Below, piece after piece: positions 8,677 to 17,866 of a stretch of DNA of 64,000 bases; position 1 is the first letter of the stretch, and every line of letters starts with the position of its first letter. The DNA comes from Ignavibacteriales bacterium. GTDB taxonomy: Bacteria; Bacteroidota; Ignavibacteria; Ignavibacteriales; Ignavibacteriaceae. The stretch covers positions 1 through 64,000 of the forward strand of contig DPRR01000019.1 of the NCBI GenBank assembly GCA_003538625.1, read 5' to 3'. The translations under genes and the position numbers were made by a program. The notes under the pieces were generated by a model. The model searched no databases. It was not told the origin of the DNA and saw only the letters and a program-made list of their open reading frames with translations.

Positions 8677-9273
8677 ATGAGAAGTGCAAAAATTTTGGTG
8701 ATCTTACTTGGAGGATTTTTTCTGACTTTATCACAAATAAGTTGTTCTGTTGAGAAGGAAAATAAACAGATGACGCAGCAGGAATTAGTGGCACGTGGTA
8801 AATATTTAGTAACTACGGGTGGATGCGGTGATTGTCATACTCCAAAAATTTATACTGCAAACGGGCCAATACAAGATACAACCAGAAGAGGTTCCGGATT
8901 TCAAGCTGGAGAAAAACTGCCTGCTTTGGATGTTAAATATGTGTCCCCCGGTAACTGGGTTACTACAGAAAGTAATTTTTCGGCTTGGGTAGGTCCTTGG
9001 GGAATTTCATACGCAGCTAACATAACACCGGATAATGCTACTGGAATTGGTACACTGACAGAAGAAATGTTTATAAAAACTCTTAGGGATGGCAAGTGGA
9101 TGGGTGTCGGAAGACCACTACTTCCCCCGATGCCCTGGCAAACAATAGGTCAAATGACAGATCAGGATCTGAAAGCTATATATGCTTATTTAAAAACAAT
9201 AAAGCCGATACACAATGAAGTTCCACCACCAACACCTCCGGATAAGATGCAAGAAATGTTAACAGGAAAATAA
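8677..9273 (+). CDS. Monohaem cytochrome c lipoprotein
   Basis: 198 residues. Lipoprotein-type signal (LTLSQISC, Cys ~23) anchors it to a membrane. One CxxCH haem site (GGCGDCHTP, ~residues 49-53) and a likely distal Met in PPMPW. The DQDLKAIYAYLKTIKP ending is the standard C-terminal helix of class I cytochromes such as the subunits of alcohol/aldehyde dehydrogenases. Strong SD (AGGAGG) 6 nt before ATG. There is no partner oxidoreductase next to it; role is presumably single-electron transfer at the periplasmic face. Confidence 0.88.
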   Translation: MRSAKILVILLGGFFLTLSQISCSVEKENKQMTQQELVARGKYLVTTGGCGDCHTPKIYTANGPIQDTTRRGSGFQAGEKLPALDVKYVSPGNWVTTESNFSAWVGPWGISYAANITPDNATGIGTLTEEMFIKTLRDGKWMGVGRPLLPPMPWQTIGQMTDQDLKAIYAYLKTIKPIHNEVPPPTPPDKMQEMLTGK

Positions 9274-9435
9274 TTAATTATCAAATTTATATTGAAAGAT
9301 TTTTTTAGGTCTAACACGTTTCTGCTTTGGGAATGTAAAGTTTGATCCCGTTAATGAGAGAGAGGCGGATATTAAATATAAAATAAATCTAAATTAATTA
9401 AATATTATAACAATACTTTAACCGTGATTTAAAGA

Positions 9436-9470
9436 TTTGACTAACTACAAAATTATGTTTTATATATTTG
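9436..9470 (+). promoter_or_regulatory. Bacteroidota-type promoter candidate
   Basis: TTTGAC at 9436-9441 followed after 21 bp by TATATTTG (9463-9470), matching the TTG / TAnnTTTG promoter form known from Bacteroidota. It lies ~100 nt before the 9572 gene. Candidate only. Confidence 0.35.
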
Positions 9471-9571
9471 CGAGCAATAAATAGGTCGGTTCATTTCTTA
9501 ATATATTAAAAGAATTCTCCTCAAAGAGTTTCTAATAAATACTATTTTTTATTTTTTAAGGAATTAAAAAA

Positions 9572-10780
9572 ATGAAAAAGAGAATATCAGTTCTTATTCT
9601 TTTTATATTTATTTTTTTTATTAATAACATAATTTTAGCCCAATGGACGCAAACTAACGGACCTAATAATGGTGTAGTAACATGTTTGGCAAACAGCGGG
9701 GAATATTTATTTGCTGGTACACCAGGTAATGGTGTTTATGAATCTACAAACAATGGAACGAACTGGGTTCCGACAAACTTAACAAATACAGATGTGAGAT
9801 CACTTGCAATATCTGACACAAACTTATATGCAGGAATGTTTGGGGGTGGTGTCGCACATTCTACAAATTACGGAGCTAACTGGATTGCTTTAAATAGCGG
9901 TTTAACAAATACCTCTGTTTATTCCGTTTTAGTAAAAGATAATATTGTATTTGCTGGTACTTTTGATTCAGGTGTTTTTTATTCAACAAATTTTGGTACA
10001 AATTGGATTCCTTCTAATTTGAATAATGTTTCAGTAAGTGTATTTGGTACTGATGGAATAAATTTATTTGCAGGAACAGGTAACGGTGTGTATCTATCAA
10101 CAGATAATGGTGTGAACTGGGAACCGAAAAACAATGGATTAAACAATAATGCTGTGCAAGCTTTAGCTGTAAATGGATCAGATCTAATAGCAGGATCTTA
10201 CGGCGGAGGTATATTTAGATCAACAAATAATGGAACAAGCTGGAGTCCCGCTGATTCCGGGCTTACAAATTCTTTTATACAAGCGTTGCTTAACGTGGGA
10301 AATGATTTAATTGCCGGTACATATGGAGGTGGTGTATTTCATTCTGATGATAATGGTATTAGCTGGAGGACTATTAATGATGGTTTGACGATTAGCGATA
10401 TTTATTCTCTTACTGCTGACAATAATTATATTTATGCAGGTACGGGCAATAACGTGTGGCGCCGGCCATTGTCTGAAATATTGACCGCTATTAATGACCC
10501 AGCTGTAGAAAGAGTAAATAGATTTTACCTCGAACAGAATTATCCTAATCCATTTAACCCAAGCACCAAAATACAATATGCGGTAAGTAGTAATCAATTA
10601 GTTACATTAAAAGTTTATAATGTGTTGGGAAAAGAAATTGCAACATTAGTAAATGAAGAAAAATCTGCTGGAAATTATGAAATTGAATTTAATGCATCTC
10701 ACTTATCAAGTGGAATATATTTTTACAGATTGCAAACCGGAGATTTTGTAGAGACAAGGAAAATGACTTTAATGAAATAG
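9572..10780 (+). CDS. Secreted beta-propeller (BNR-like) protein with T9SS sorting domain
   Basis: 402 residues: signal peptide, then about eight repeats of ~40 residues of the form 'L.AGT.GGGVF.STNNGTSW.P', a sortilin/photosystem-stability-factor-like propeller. It ends in a T9SS type A sorting domain (FYLEQNYPNPFNPSTKIQYA ... SGIYFYRLQTG) at ~315-402. By family it is exported through the outer membrane and attached to the surface or released; binding partner unknown. SD AAGGA before ATG, signal peptide right after the start. This C-terminal domain is one of the main taxonomic clues in the window. Confidence 0.88.
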   Translation: MKKRISVLILFIFIFFINNIILAQWTQTNGPNNGVVTCLANSGEYLFAGTPGNGVYESTNNGTNWVPTNLTNTDVRSLAISDTNLYAGMFGGGVAHSTNYGANWIALNSGLTNTSVYSVLVKDNIVFAGTFDSGVFYSTNFGTNWIPSNLNNVSVSVFGTDGINLFAGTGNGVYLSTDNGVNWEPKNNGLNNNAVQALAVNGSDLIAGSYGGGIFRSTNNGTSWSPADSGLTNSFIQALLNVGNDLIAGTYGGGVFHSDDNGISWRTINDGLTISDIYSLTADNNYIYAGTGNNVWRRPLSEILTAINDPAVERVNRFYLEQNYPNPFNPSTKIQYAVSSNQLVTLKVYNVLGKEIATLVNEEKSAGNYEIEFNASHLSSGIYFYRLQTGDFVETRKMTLMK

Positions 10781-10912
10781 TGTCAAATGTCGGTATAGTA
10801 AATAATATTAAGAGGCTGTTATCCCCTTTCTGTTTACTCTTTCATAGTAATCGGGAACACCAAACCATAATTCTTTTTTATTACCGGGCACACTAAGAAT
10901 GTTTAAGCAATC

Positions 10913-11108
10913 AAACTGTATATCTCCGTCAGTCTCTTTGCCTGATCAACCCGCATTCTTCGTGTTCTTTTCACCGTTTGTAATACGTCCGGTCCTTTAT
11001 CCCAAGATGACGGCATATCTCCGTTACGTTTTGGCCATTTAATTACAAAACTTCTGCTTCACTAAGTTTACTTTTGATCTGCTCACCTGTGAATCTCTTT
11101 TTACCCAT
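10913..11108 (-). pseudogene. Dead IS3-family orfA fragment
   Basis: From ATG at 11108: MGKKRFTGEQIKSKLSEAEV, then an in-frame TAA, then QNVTEICRHLGIKDRTYYKR followed by a TGA, and a frameshift into MRVDQAKRLTEI. This is the HTH OrfA of an IS3 element ('MGKKRFTPEQI...LREAEV' type) with two stops and a frameshift. OrfB is absent. SD AAGGAG is still present. The adjoining 10784-10912 holds a frame (NILSVPGNKKELWFGVPDYY) on the same strand that I cannot assign. Confidence 0.75.
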
Positions 11109-11385
11109 ATTTTTTTTCTCCTTTGATTCTACTTTAATAATTGGATCTATTTTTTGGCGGCAGGTCACTATCTATTTCCCAAATTTGGATACTGGTTGGA
11201 TAGGGAGGAATTCTGATATGAAGCAGATAAAAAAATTATTTTAAAAAAAATTTTAATTAAGCCGACAGGATTGTCGCCGGCACTTGACAGATATAAATTC
11301 AATTTATATTTTATAAACACAGGTATATGATATGTAAGTTTTAATAGGTTATCTTTTTGATGATGCATTTATTAAGGAGGCAATA

Positions 11386-12447
11386 ATGATTAGCATTGGC
11401 AACATAGAGAACAGGTTTGTGGTATTACTTCTAACTCTTGTGTTTATAGTAGCGGTTGCTTACCTGGATTATATTACCGGTTCTACACTAACATTTTCTT
11501 TTTTTTATGTAATTCCCATTTCATTCTTAGCTTTGTACAAACGAACAACTTATGCTGAGATATTTGCATGTGCAATTGCTTCATCAACATTATGGTTTTG
11601 GGCTGAGTATGCCGGTCGGCATTCTTCAAATTTATCAATTACAATTTATAGTGCATTTATAAGATTTTTGATTTTTAATATTATAGGCATCTTAATATTC
11701 TATCTTAAACAAAAACAAAAGCAGGTTGATGCACTAAATGCTCATTTGAAAAGAATCAATCAGGAAAAAAATAAGTTTCTAGGTATAGTGTCACACGATT
11801 TAAGAAGTCCTTTAGGAAATATTCACGCTTTTTCTGAATATCTAATAAGAGAAAATAAAGGAAAAGTGAGTTCAGAGACGATTGATATATTAAGTCTTAT
11901 GAAGAATTTGAGCGGCAATTCAATGGCAATTCTCGATAATCTTTTAGACATTTCAAAAATTGAATCGGGAAAGATTCAGTTAAGTTTGCAATCAGAAGAT
12001 TTAGTTGGTTTTATAAAACAACATATTCATTTTAATCAGAGACTTGCAAAACAAAAACAAATTGCTATAAAATATATATCCAATTTGGAAAAATTAATTA
12101 CAAAATTTGACAATAAGCATCTTAGCGAAGTGATTGATAATCTTTTATCGAATGCAATAAAATACTCAAAGCCAAATACTGAAATAGTTGTAAAGATATC
12201 TAAGTTGCAGAATAGAAAAATTCTAACCGAGATAATAGATAGTGGAAGTGGCATTCCGGAAGCAGAACAGAAAAAACTTTTCCGTTACTTTCAAACTACA
12301 AGCACTAGACCAACCGCAGGAGAAAAAAGTACCGGGTTGGGGCTTGCCATCGCAAAGCAATTAATCAATCTTCATAGGGGTGAAATTGGAGTAAAAAGTT
12401 CAGTAAAAAACGGCTCAAATTTCTATTTTACTTTACCTATATGTTAA
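11386..12447 (+). CDS. Membrane sensor histidine kinase, orphan
   Basis: 353 residues. N-terminal part has about four membrane segments (~12-120) without a large periplasmic loop, then a short coiled coil, HisKA domain (FLGIVSHDLRSPLGNIHAFS, phospho-His ~141) and HATPase with N box (DNLLSNAIKYS), G1 (DSGSGI) and G2 (STGLGLAI). Strong SD (AAGGAGG) 6 nt from ATG. No response regulator is adjacent, so it is an orphan; the membrane-embedded input domain suggests sensing of a membrane state or hydrophobic signal, unproven. Confidence 0.88.
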   Translation: MISIGNIENRFVVLLLTLVFIVAVAYLDYITGSTLTFSFFYVIPISFLALYKRTTYAEIFACAIASSTLWFWAEYAGRHSSNLSITIYSAFIRFLIFNIIGILIFYLKQKQKQVDALNAHLKRINQEKNKFLGIVSHDLRSPLGNIHAFSEYLIRENKGKVSSETIDILSLMKNLSGNSMAILDNLLDISKIESGKIQLSLQSEDLVGFIKQHIHFNQRLAKQKQIAIKYISNLEKLITKFDNKHLSEVIDNLLSNAIKYSKPNTEIVVKISKLQNRKILTEIIDSGSGIPEAEQKKLFRYFQTTSTRPTAGEKSTGLGLAIAKQLINLHRGEIGVKSSVKNGSNFYFTLPIC

Positions 12448-12785
12448 TTTTTATATTATTCAAGTTGAATTAACTGCATTAAATTTAAAAGTAGTTGTGA
12501 TATAACATACGGTTAAGTTGATAGCTAAAAATATTCTTTTAATAGAGGCATCATTTGGGTTCTGATTGTTGTCAAGTATTTCAGCTAAAAATTTTTTTTA
12601 TATTGGTTGAAGTTTATACGAAAAATCCAGTGAAGATCCATGATGATTTTTTGTACTCTACAAACTTAATTCTAATGAAAATTTATTTTCTAATAAGATA
12701 GAGTTATATACCTTTCAATATAATTTTAGAATTGTGGTTGAAATGATATTCTTAAATTTCAATTATTTTATTAAACAATGATATT
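12448..12785. other. Gap between convergent genes
   Basis: 338 bp between the histidine kinase and the convergent PrsW gene. No gene, RNA or clear terminator hairpin is seen. Confidence 0.35.
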
Positions 12786-13787
12786 TTATTTTAATCCAAG
12801 CATATATAACTGCCAAAGATCTTTTGTACTTATGTTAAAAATTGGGGCAATAGCTAATCTACCTGTCGGGCCTATACTTTTCTCCAAGTATCTTAATTCT
12901 TCCAATTTCTCTTTGACTTCATCTTCAATAATAACCGGGAGACCGACCTTTCTCATTAGTATAACTCCCTTTGCTCTGATTGACAATTCTGAATGAATTT
13001 TGATTAGACAAAGCATATCAGCTAAAATAGTACCTGAGTATCTGCTTTGAAGTGATAGAAGATACTGACCTGCATGTGACTCCGAAAAAATCCCGTTATC
13101 AATCTGTTCCAGTATTTGCACATCGTTATTGAGGCCAATTTCCATCCAATCTTTTAATGCTTGTTCACTCTTATTAAATGTAAAAATTATTAATAATGGA
13201 AGAAATATAAGCTGAAGAACTGTAATTGTAATTGCTGGAAGTAATAAGTGATTAAAAAATGAGTGAATCAATATTACAGCAACCAAACCTGGTAAATAAT
13301 ATTTAAATTTAGTTTTATTCGATCTATCAAAGAAATTTTTAGTTAATATTGAGAATATAGCTGTAGTACCACCATGCATAACAGCGGTTCCAAATCCTCT
13401 TATAATCCATAGAAATATATTCGATGATTCAATAACGTTCAGATAGTATATGTTTTCTATGAAAGCGAATCCAGCACCAATTGCAAATCCATAAATTGCA
13501 GCATCCACCATGAATCCTATTTTCTTTTTGCGGATCGTATAAATAATGAATGAAGCTTTTAATATCTCCTCTATTACCGGAGCGATATATCTTGCATAAG
13601 TAGTAACTTCAACTGATAGATTTGCGAGAAGAAAATCGTTGATAACATAACTTAAAATTGCAGCAACAAATCCCACAAAAATTAATAGAATCACATTAGT
13701 AATCTTTACAAGTTTATAGCTGTCCAGATAAATTAAGATAAGCAGAAAGATAAAAACCGGTAGAAGGCTAATAAGTATTTTGATCAT
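12786..13787 (-). CDS. PrsW-type intramembrane protease
   Basis: 333 residues, about seven or eight membrane helices in the first 210. The PrsW motifs are intact: PVIEEILKA (E73/E74), FAFIENIYY (E111), VMHGGTTAI (H138) and HSFFNH (H175). PrsW of Bacillus subtilis cleaves the anti-sigma factor RsiW to release an ECF sigma factor. Here the gene is last in a minus-strand cluster with an ECF sigma and its membrane anti-sigma, 4 nt after the peptidase-MA gene, so the same role is likely. Unusual: a ~120-residue soluble C-terminal extension (EQALKDWMEIGLNN onwards) beyond the family core, possibly regulatory. Confidence 0.85.
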   Translation of the reverse strand: MIKILISLLPVFIFLLILIYLDSYKLVKITNVILLIFVGFVAAILSYVINDFLLANLSVEVTTYARYIAPVIEEILKASFIIYTIRKKKIGFMVDAAIYGFAIGAGFAFIENIYYLNVIESSNIFLWIIRGFGTAVMHGGTTAIFSILTKNFFDRSNKTKFKYYLPGLVAVILIHSFFNHLLLPAITITVLQLIFLPLLIIFTFNKSEQALKDWMEIGLNNDVQILEQIDNGIFSESHAGQYLLSLQSRYSGTILADMLCLIKIHSELSIRAKGVILMRKVGLPVIIEDEVKEKLEELRYLEKSIGPTGRLAIAPIFNISTKDLWQLYMLGLK

Positions 13788-13791
13788 TAAA

Positions 13792-16755
13792 CTATAAAAT
13801 TTTTAATGAAAACATCAGTTCATCTGATCTTGATTGATCTTTTTCAAATGCCATTGCATAGCCAAAAGAAAATGTCATTTTAAGATGGAAAAACATAATG
13901 AATTTAAAATCTACTTGCGCGCCAATATTTGCTAATGATCTGCGGTAATCGTCTGAATCGATGTTTGTTGTTATTACGGTAGAAAATAATGAAGTGCGGG
14001 CATAGTTTAGAAAAAAAGATGAGAATCCTACGCTACTGAAACGAATTGGAGGTAAGTTCCATTCAAACATTATTTTCCCAAAGTTTGTTCCGCCTATATG
14101 ATTGAGTTCAACCCCGGGAAAGCTGTAATATTCACGATATCTTTTTTCATCTAAGTTATCCACATAATTATTTCCGAAACCACCAAAATAAAAATTCGCC
14201 AATGGTTCAAGTCTGTTACCATAAGAATATCCGACAGAACTTCTTAACCATATCGAAGAATGATTTATCGGCAACGCAAAACCAAAATCAAAATTTGTAT
14301 TTATATGAGGATAAATTGTTTTATTCACAAAATTATTATTTGAACTTACTTTTAATCTATAACCTTTTTCACGATCTACTGCACCAAGCGAGGCTCTAAG
14401 ATCCTGATAATTAAAATGAAATCCTGCATTAAAATAGTTGTCATAATTAACACTAACATTTTGATAGTCAGGGAGTCTTTCTAAATTTCCATAATAATTT
14501 GTGAATATTGTATAATCCATAATTCTGGGTGTATCATAAATAATATTTTTATGATAATTTAATCCCAAAGAGTATCCCTTACGGCTCGATTTTGTAGGAC
14601 CAAAAAGATCGTAAAAATCGGCTCTGTTGTAAGTCGATTCAAATTTCCAATTAAGATAAGAATACGCAAAATCAAGATGATATCTTTCATTCACTGGAAG
14701 TTGAGAATAAGGGCTGTAGGAAGCAGTCAAATGAATATTTTGAAATCCTATAGGATCTGAAAGATTAAAACGCAGGCCATATGAAAAATAATCTTTATAA
14801 CCTTGAACAACGGGATAGAAGGAAACAACACCAAAATCTGTAAAAACACTATAAGCTTTAGGGTCTGTCATAATTGAATCAATATTTATTGATGAGGGTG
14901 CAGGCGCTATCCAGTCTTCTACTATAGGATGCTGCTCAACAATCTGCTGTCCCAGAAAATCAATAGCATTAACATTTAATTCTGGTTTATTTGCAATTAC
15001 AATTGGTTGAAAACCTTCACTAGTAAACTTAAAAGCAAGAATAGAATCAATTGAAATTGGAACTGGTCTGAAGAAACCTGTTTCACTATTACTCATTATT
15101 TCCATATCCTTCTTATCGAAATCATATCTGTAAATATTTGAAACTCCAGAGTAATAAGAGGTACCATATAAATAATTTCCATCATCAGAAAAAACAAAAT
15201 TTGCCGGGATAGTGTTTTCAAAATTAAATAAAGTATCATACGAAAAATTTCCCAACATAATACTGTCGATATTCATTCTAATTAATAACTGCTGTCCATT
15301 AATTTCTGCTAGAGCCCCTGTTACATTTTTGCCATCTCTGGAAATATCGATGTTATACATATCCTGTCCAAATGGCCAAGTATAAATCTGGTTCCATTCA
15401 GAATATGGATGAGGCATTCTAACTAAAGTTGATTGACCGTTGAAATGCCTTATTCCCCATAATGATTTATCTGCCTGATTAAAAACCAGATCACCGATTC
15501 TTTCTTCTTTTAAAAGAAGTTTTTCTTCTCCGGATTTTATATTAATTGAATAAAGGCTTCGCCAATCATTATTGTCTGTTGTATAAAATAAAGTCTGCGA
15601 AGTTGGATCAAACGCTAATGAAGTTACATAGTATAAAGCGGCTCCTTTAACATCATGAATTTTTTCTGCGTTGCCTGTTCTTGTATCATATGCAACTATT
15701 TGTGCAACCTGTCCCGGAAAATCTACAGCAGCATAAATTGTAGAGTTAGTAGAATCATAAAATGCTCTTGATAGTGCGCCCAATGGTCTCGTAGATAATG
15801 TGCGATAAGGAGTAACAGGATTTAACTGGATTTTTTCTAAGTTTTTCTTCTGGAAGTTATTTTCAAAAACTATCCATTGATCCCAGGCTTCGGACAATGT
15901 TAAATTATAAATGTTATTAAATTCGGATGCAAAATAAGCATCACTGTCTTCATACCGTGATGTCCATTTTACTAATTTCTCCGGACCATATTTAAGAGCA
16001 AGATAACTCATAAATCGCGTTCCGTATAAATAAGAATTTGCGCCAACCTGGAAATCGGTTTGAGTTCCTTCCGTTTCAAGACTTATAATATCATAAATTG
16101 GTTTTTCTTCTTGAACAAGTGTTCTAAAAACCATCTCATCATATCCTCCCATTGCTCTTCCAATTCCACCTGCCATCCATGTTTCAAGGAATACAGCTAT
16201 ACCTTCCTTCCACCAGCGGGGAGTGCTTCTTCGTGGGTCCGAGAGATAGGCATAAATTATTGTTAATGGATCATCTGAAGATTCACCAACTTTACCACCG
16301 AAAATTGTCCGATAGAATCTGTCAGCGGAGGTTGATTGATCAAGCGTTACTAAATGTACCAGCTCATGATTGAATGTAGTATTAAATCGTTCATTTGCTG
16401 GTGAAGTTTCATATTCGTAATTAAGAGGGGCAATAGATAGAACTATATGATTACGCGGAATTGTACCTGCTCCGGCATTTCCAAAATCATTTAAATCGTA
16501 TACAAGTAATGTGGTTATTTCATCGGAATTATAATTATATAGTTCTCTGTGAAATTTTAATGCATTCTCAAAACATTGTCCTACATATTTAACAAGATAT
16601 TTGCTTGCTTCTCCATTATTTATTAATCTCAAATTCTCAGTATCGTACTGATATAATTGCGCAGGTATTTTATCCTGAAACAATATAACTATGAATAAGA
16701 GAATATAAATTAATTTTGGGGCAGTGTATAAAATTCCCCTGATGCTGTATGCCAT
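13792..16755 (-). CDS. Peptidase-MA / beta-propeller / outer-membrane barrel fusion
   Basis: 987 residues. After a membrane/signal segment (~15-33) comes a gluzincin metallopeptidase of the MA-like type: FNHELVHLV (HExxH at 130-134) and PRWWKEGIAVFLE with third ligand E~184. Residues ~330-620 look like TolB/WD-type propeller blades (e.g. LWGIRHFNGQSTLVRMPHPY). The last ~350 residues are rich in alternating aromatic strands and end in DELMFSLKIL, typical of an outer-membrane barrel. It would place a protease and propeller on the barrel's periplasmic or outer side. It directly precedes prsW (4 nt) in the sigma cluster. Substrate unknown. Confidence 0.75.
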   Translation of the reverse strand: MAYSIRGILYTAPKLIYILLFIVILFQDKIPAQLYQYDTENLRLINNGEASKYLVKYVGQCFENALKFHRELYNYNSDEITTLLVYDLNDFGNAGAGTIPRNHIVLSIAPLNYEYETSPANERFNTTFNHELVHLVTLDQSTSADRFYRTIFGGKVGESSDDPLTIIYAYLSDPRRSTPRWWKEGIAVFLETWMAGGIGRAMGGYDEMVFRTLVQEEKPIYDIISLETEGTQTDFQVGANSYLYGTRFMSYLALKYGPEKLVKWTSRYEDSDAYFASEFNNIYNLTLSEAWDQWIVFENNFQKKNLEKIQLNPVTPYRTLSTRPLGALSRAFYDSTNSTIYAAVDFPGQVAQIVAYDTRTGNAEKIHDVKGAALYYVTSLAFDPTSQTLFYTTDNNDWRSLYSINIKSGEEKLLLKEERIGDLVFNQADKSLWGIRHFNGQSTLVRMPHPYSEWNQIYTWPFGQDMYNIDISRDGKNVTGALAEINGQQLLIRMNIDSIMLGNFSYDTLFNFENTIPANFVFSDDGNYLYGTSYYSGVSNIYRYDFDKKDMEIMSNSETGFFRPVPISIDSILAFKFTSEGFQPIVIANKPELNVNAIDFLGQQIVEQHPIVEDWIAPAPSSINIDSIMTDPKAYSVFTDFGVVSFYPVVQGYKDYFSYGLRFNLSDPIGFQNIHLTASYSPYSQLPVNERYHLDFAYSYLNWKFESTYNRADFYDLFGPTKSSRKGYSLGLNYHKNIIYDTPRIMDYTIFTNYYGNLERLPDYQNVSVNYDNYFNAGFHFNYQDLRASLGAVDREKGYRLKVSSNNNFVNKTIYPHINTNFDFGFALPINHSSIWLRSSVGYSYGNRLEPLANFYFGGFGNNYVDNLDEKRYREYYSFPGVELNHIGGTNFGKIMFEWNLPPIRFSSVGFSSFFLNYARTSLFSTVITTNIDSDDYRRSLANIGAQVDFKFIMFFHLKMTFSFGYAMAFEKDQSRSDELMFSLKIL

Positions 16756-16844
16756 AAATTAGTTTTTATTTAAAATATAATAAGGAGAAACTATCTAACC
16801 AATAATTTCTCCTCACAAAATGATAATATTATTTATTTCAAATA

Positions 16845-17753
16845 TTAATTGCTTATTCTGTTTGACTCAATATTTCTGTTTGTTTCATTTCTTAATGCTT
16901 CATTTCGCATAGCTTCAGATCTGAATACTTCTGTTCTGAATGCTTCACTTCTAAATGCTTCAGTTCTGAATGTTTCATTCGATAAGGTTCTCATAAAGTT
17001 CTCGCTTGAAGCTGCCTCTCTGAATGAAGCTTGTCTAAGAGCTTCCTGGAAGGATGCATCTTGATATATATTTCTACTTGCTTCAGTCCTAAATGCCTCT
17101 GTGAACTGGCGATTATTCAACAATTGTCTCATTCCATCACCAGCAACAAGCTGTCTAAATGCAGCATCAGACATAGCTGTTTTGAAGGATGCATCTGACA
17201 TTAAATTACTTAAAGCACTATTGGATTCAACTGCTGATCTCCAATTTGCACTAGCTAATGCATTTCTAAGCGATTCATTTCTTAATGCCTCTGTCAATGA
17301 ACCATCAGAAACTATCTTTGCAAAAGCACCGCTTTCAACTATACTTCTAAAGCTTTCATTTCTTAGAGCTTCTACCCAATTTCTGTTAGACATAGTAGTT
17401 CTATATGCATCACTGAGGATTGCATTCCTGAAAACTTGATTTCTATTAAATTCAGTTCTAAACGATTCATTTTCCACCGCTGTCCTGAAGTTAGGATCAT
17501 TAATAAGCTTCTGAATTTGATCATTCTGAATTAAATCATGAATCTCAGAATTTTGAAGAGCAACATCATTTTTAGTGATTTGTTCTTTTTGATATTTCTT
17601 TGCTTTTTCCACTCCTCCAACGGTTCCAAAAACATTTTCACTCGGCCATGGATATACTGTTGCAAAATATATTATTGCAACTAATATAATAGTTGACCCT
17701 GCGATTATAGCACGAAATTTTGTACTGTTTCGTTTGCTGCTTTTCTCTGTCAT
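16845..17753 (-). CDS. Membrane-anchored FR-repeat protein, unknown
   Basis: 302 residues. Short basic cytoplasmic tail, one membrane helix (~14-34, IIAGSTIILVAIIYFATVYP), then a region built almost wholly of short helical repeats around '[ND]..FR.A[LVM]...'. The last 60 residues become near-perfect pentapeptides AFRTE, AFRSE, AFRTE, VFRSE, AMRNE, ALRNE. I recognise no family. It lies between the anti-sigma gene and the peptidase-MA gene, same strand, so it is probably part of the envelope-stress module, perhaps a periplasmic sensor or protease substrate. That role is inference only. Confidence 0.65.
   Translation of the reverse strand: MTEKSSKRNSTKFRAIIAGSTIILVAIIYFATVYPWPSENVFGTVGGVEKAKKYQKEQITKNDVALQNSEIHDLIQNDQIQKLINDPNFRTAVENESFRTEFNRNQVFRNAILSDAYRTTMSNRNWVEALRNESFRSIVESGAFAKIVSDGSLTEALRNESLRNALASANWRSAVESNSALSNLMSDASFKTAMSDAAFRQLVAGDGMRQLLNNRQFTEAFRTEASRNIYQDASFQEALRQASFREAASSENFMRTLSNETFRTEAFRSEAFRTEVFRSEAMRNEALRNETNRNIESNRISN
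16880..16980. repeat. 15-bp coding repeats
   Basis: The DNA coding the C-terminal pentapeptides repeats with a 15-bp period (variants of TCAGTTCTGAATGCT). Six to seven units are visible, diverged at third positions. Such an array can gain or lose units by slippage. Confidence 0.6.
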
Positions 17754-17866
17754 GTTAACCTCTCTTTTTAGTTGTTATTAAAACCCTCGGAATCAATTAC
17801 CACAATTACAATTTGGACGAAGAAATGTTGGTGGAATTTGTATTCTTTTTTGAAATAGTAGAAAAA

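Noticed and set aside
16849..17439. Plus-strand frames opposite the FR-repeat protein
   Set aside because: Open only because of the 15-bp repeats; the minus-strand protein has signal/TM structure and operon context.
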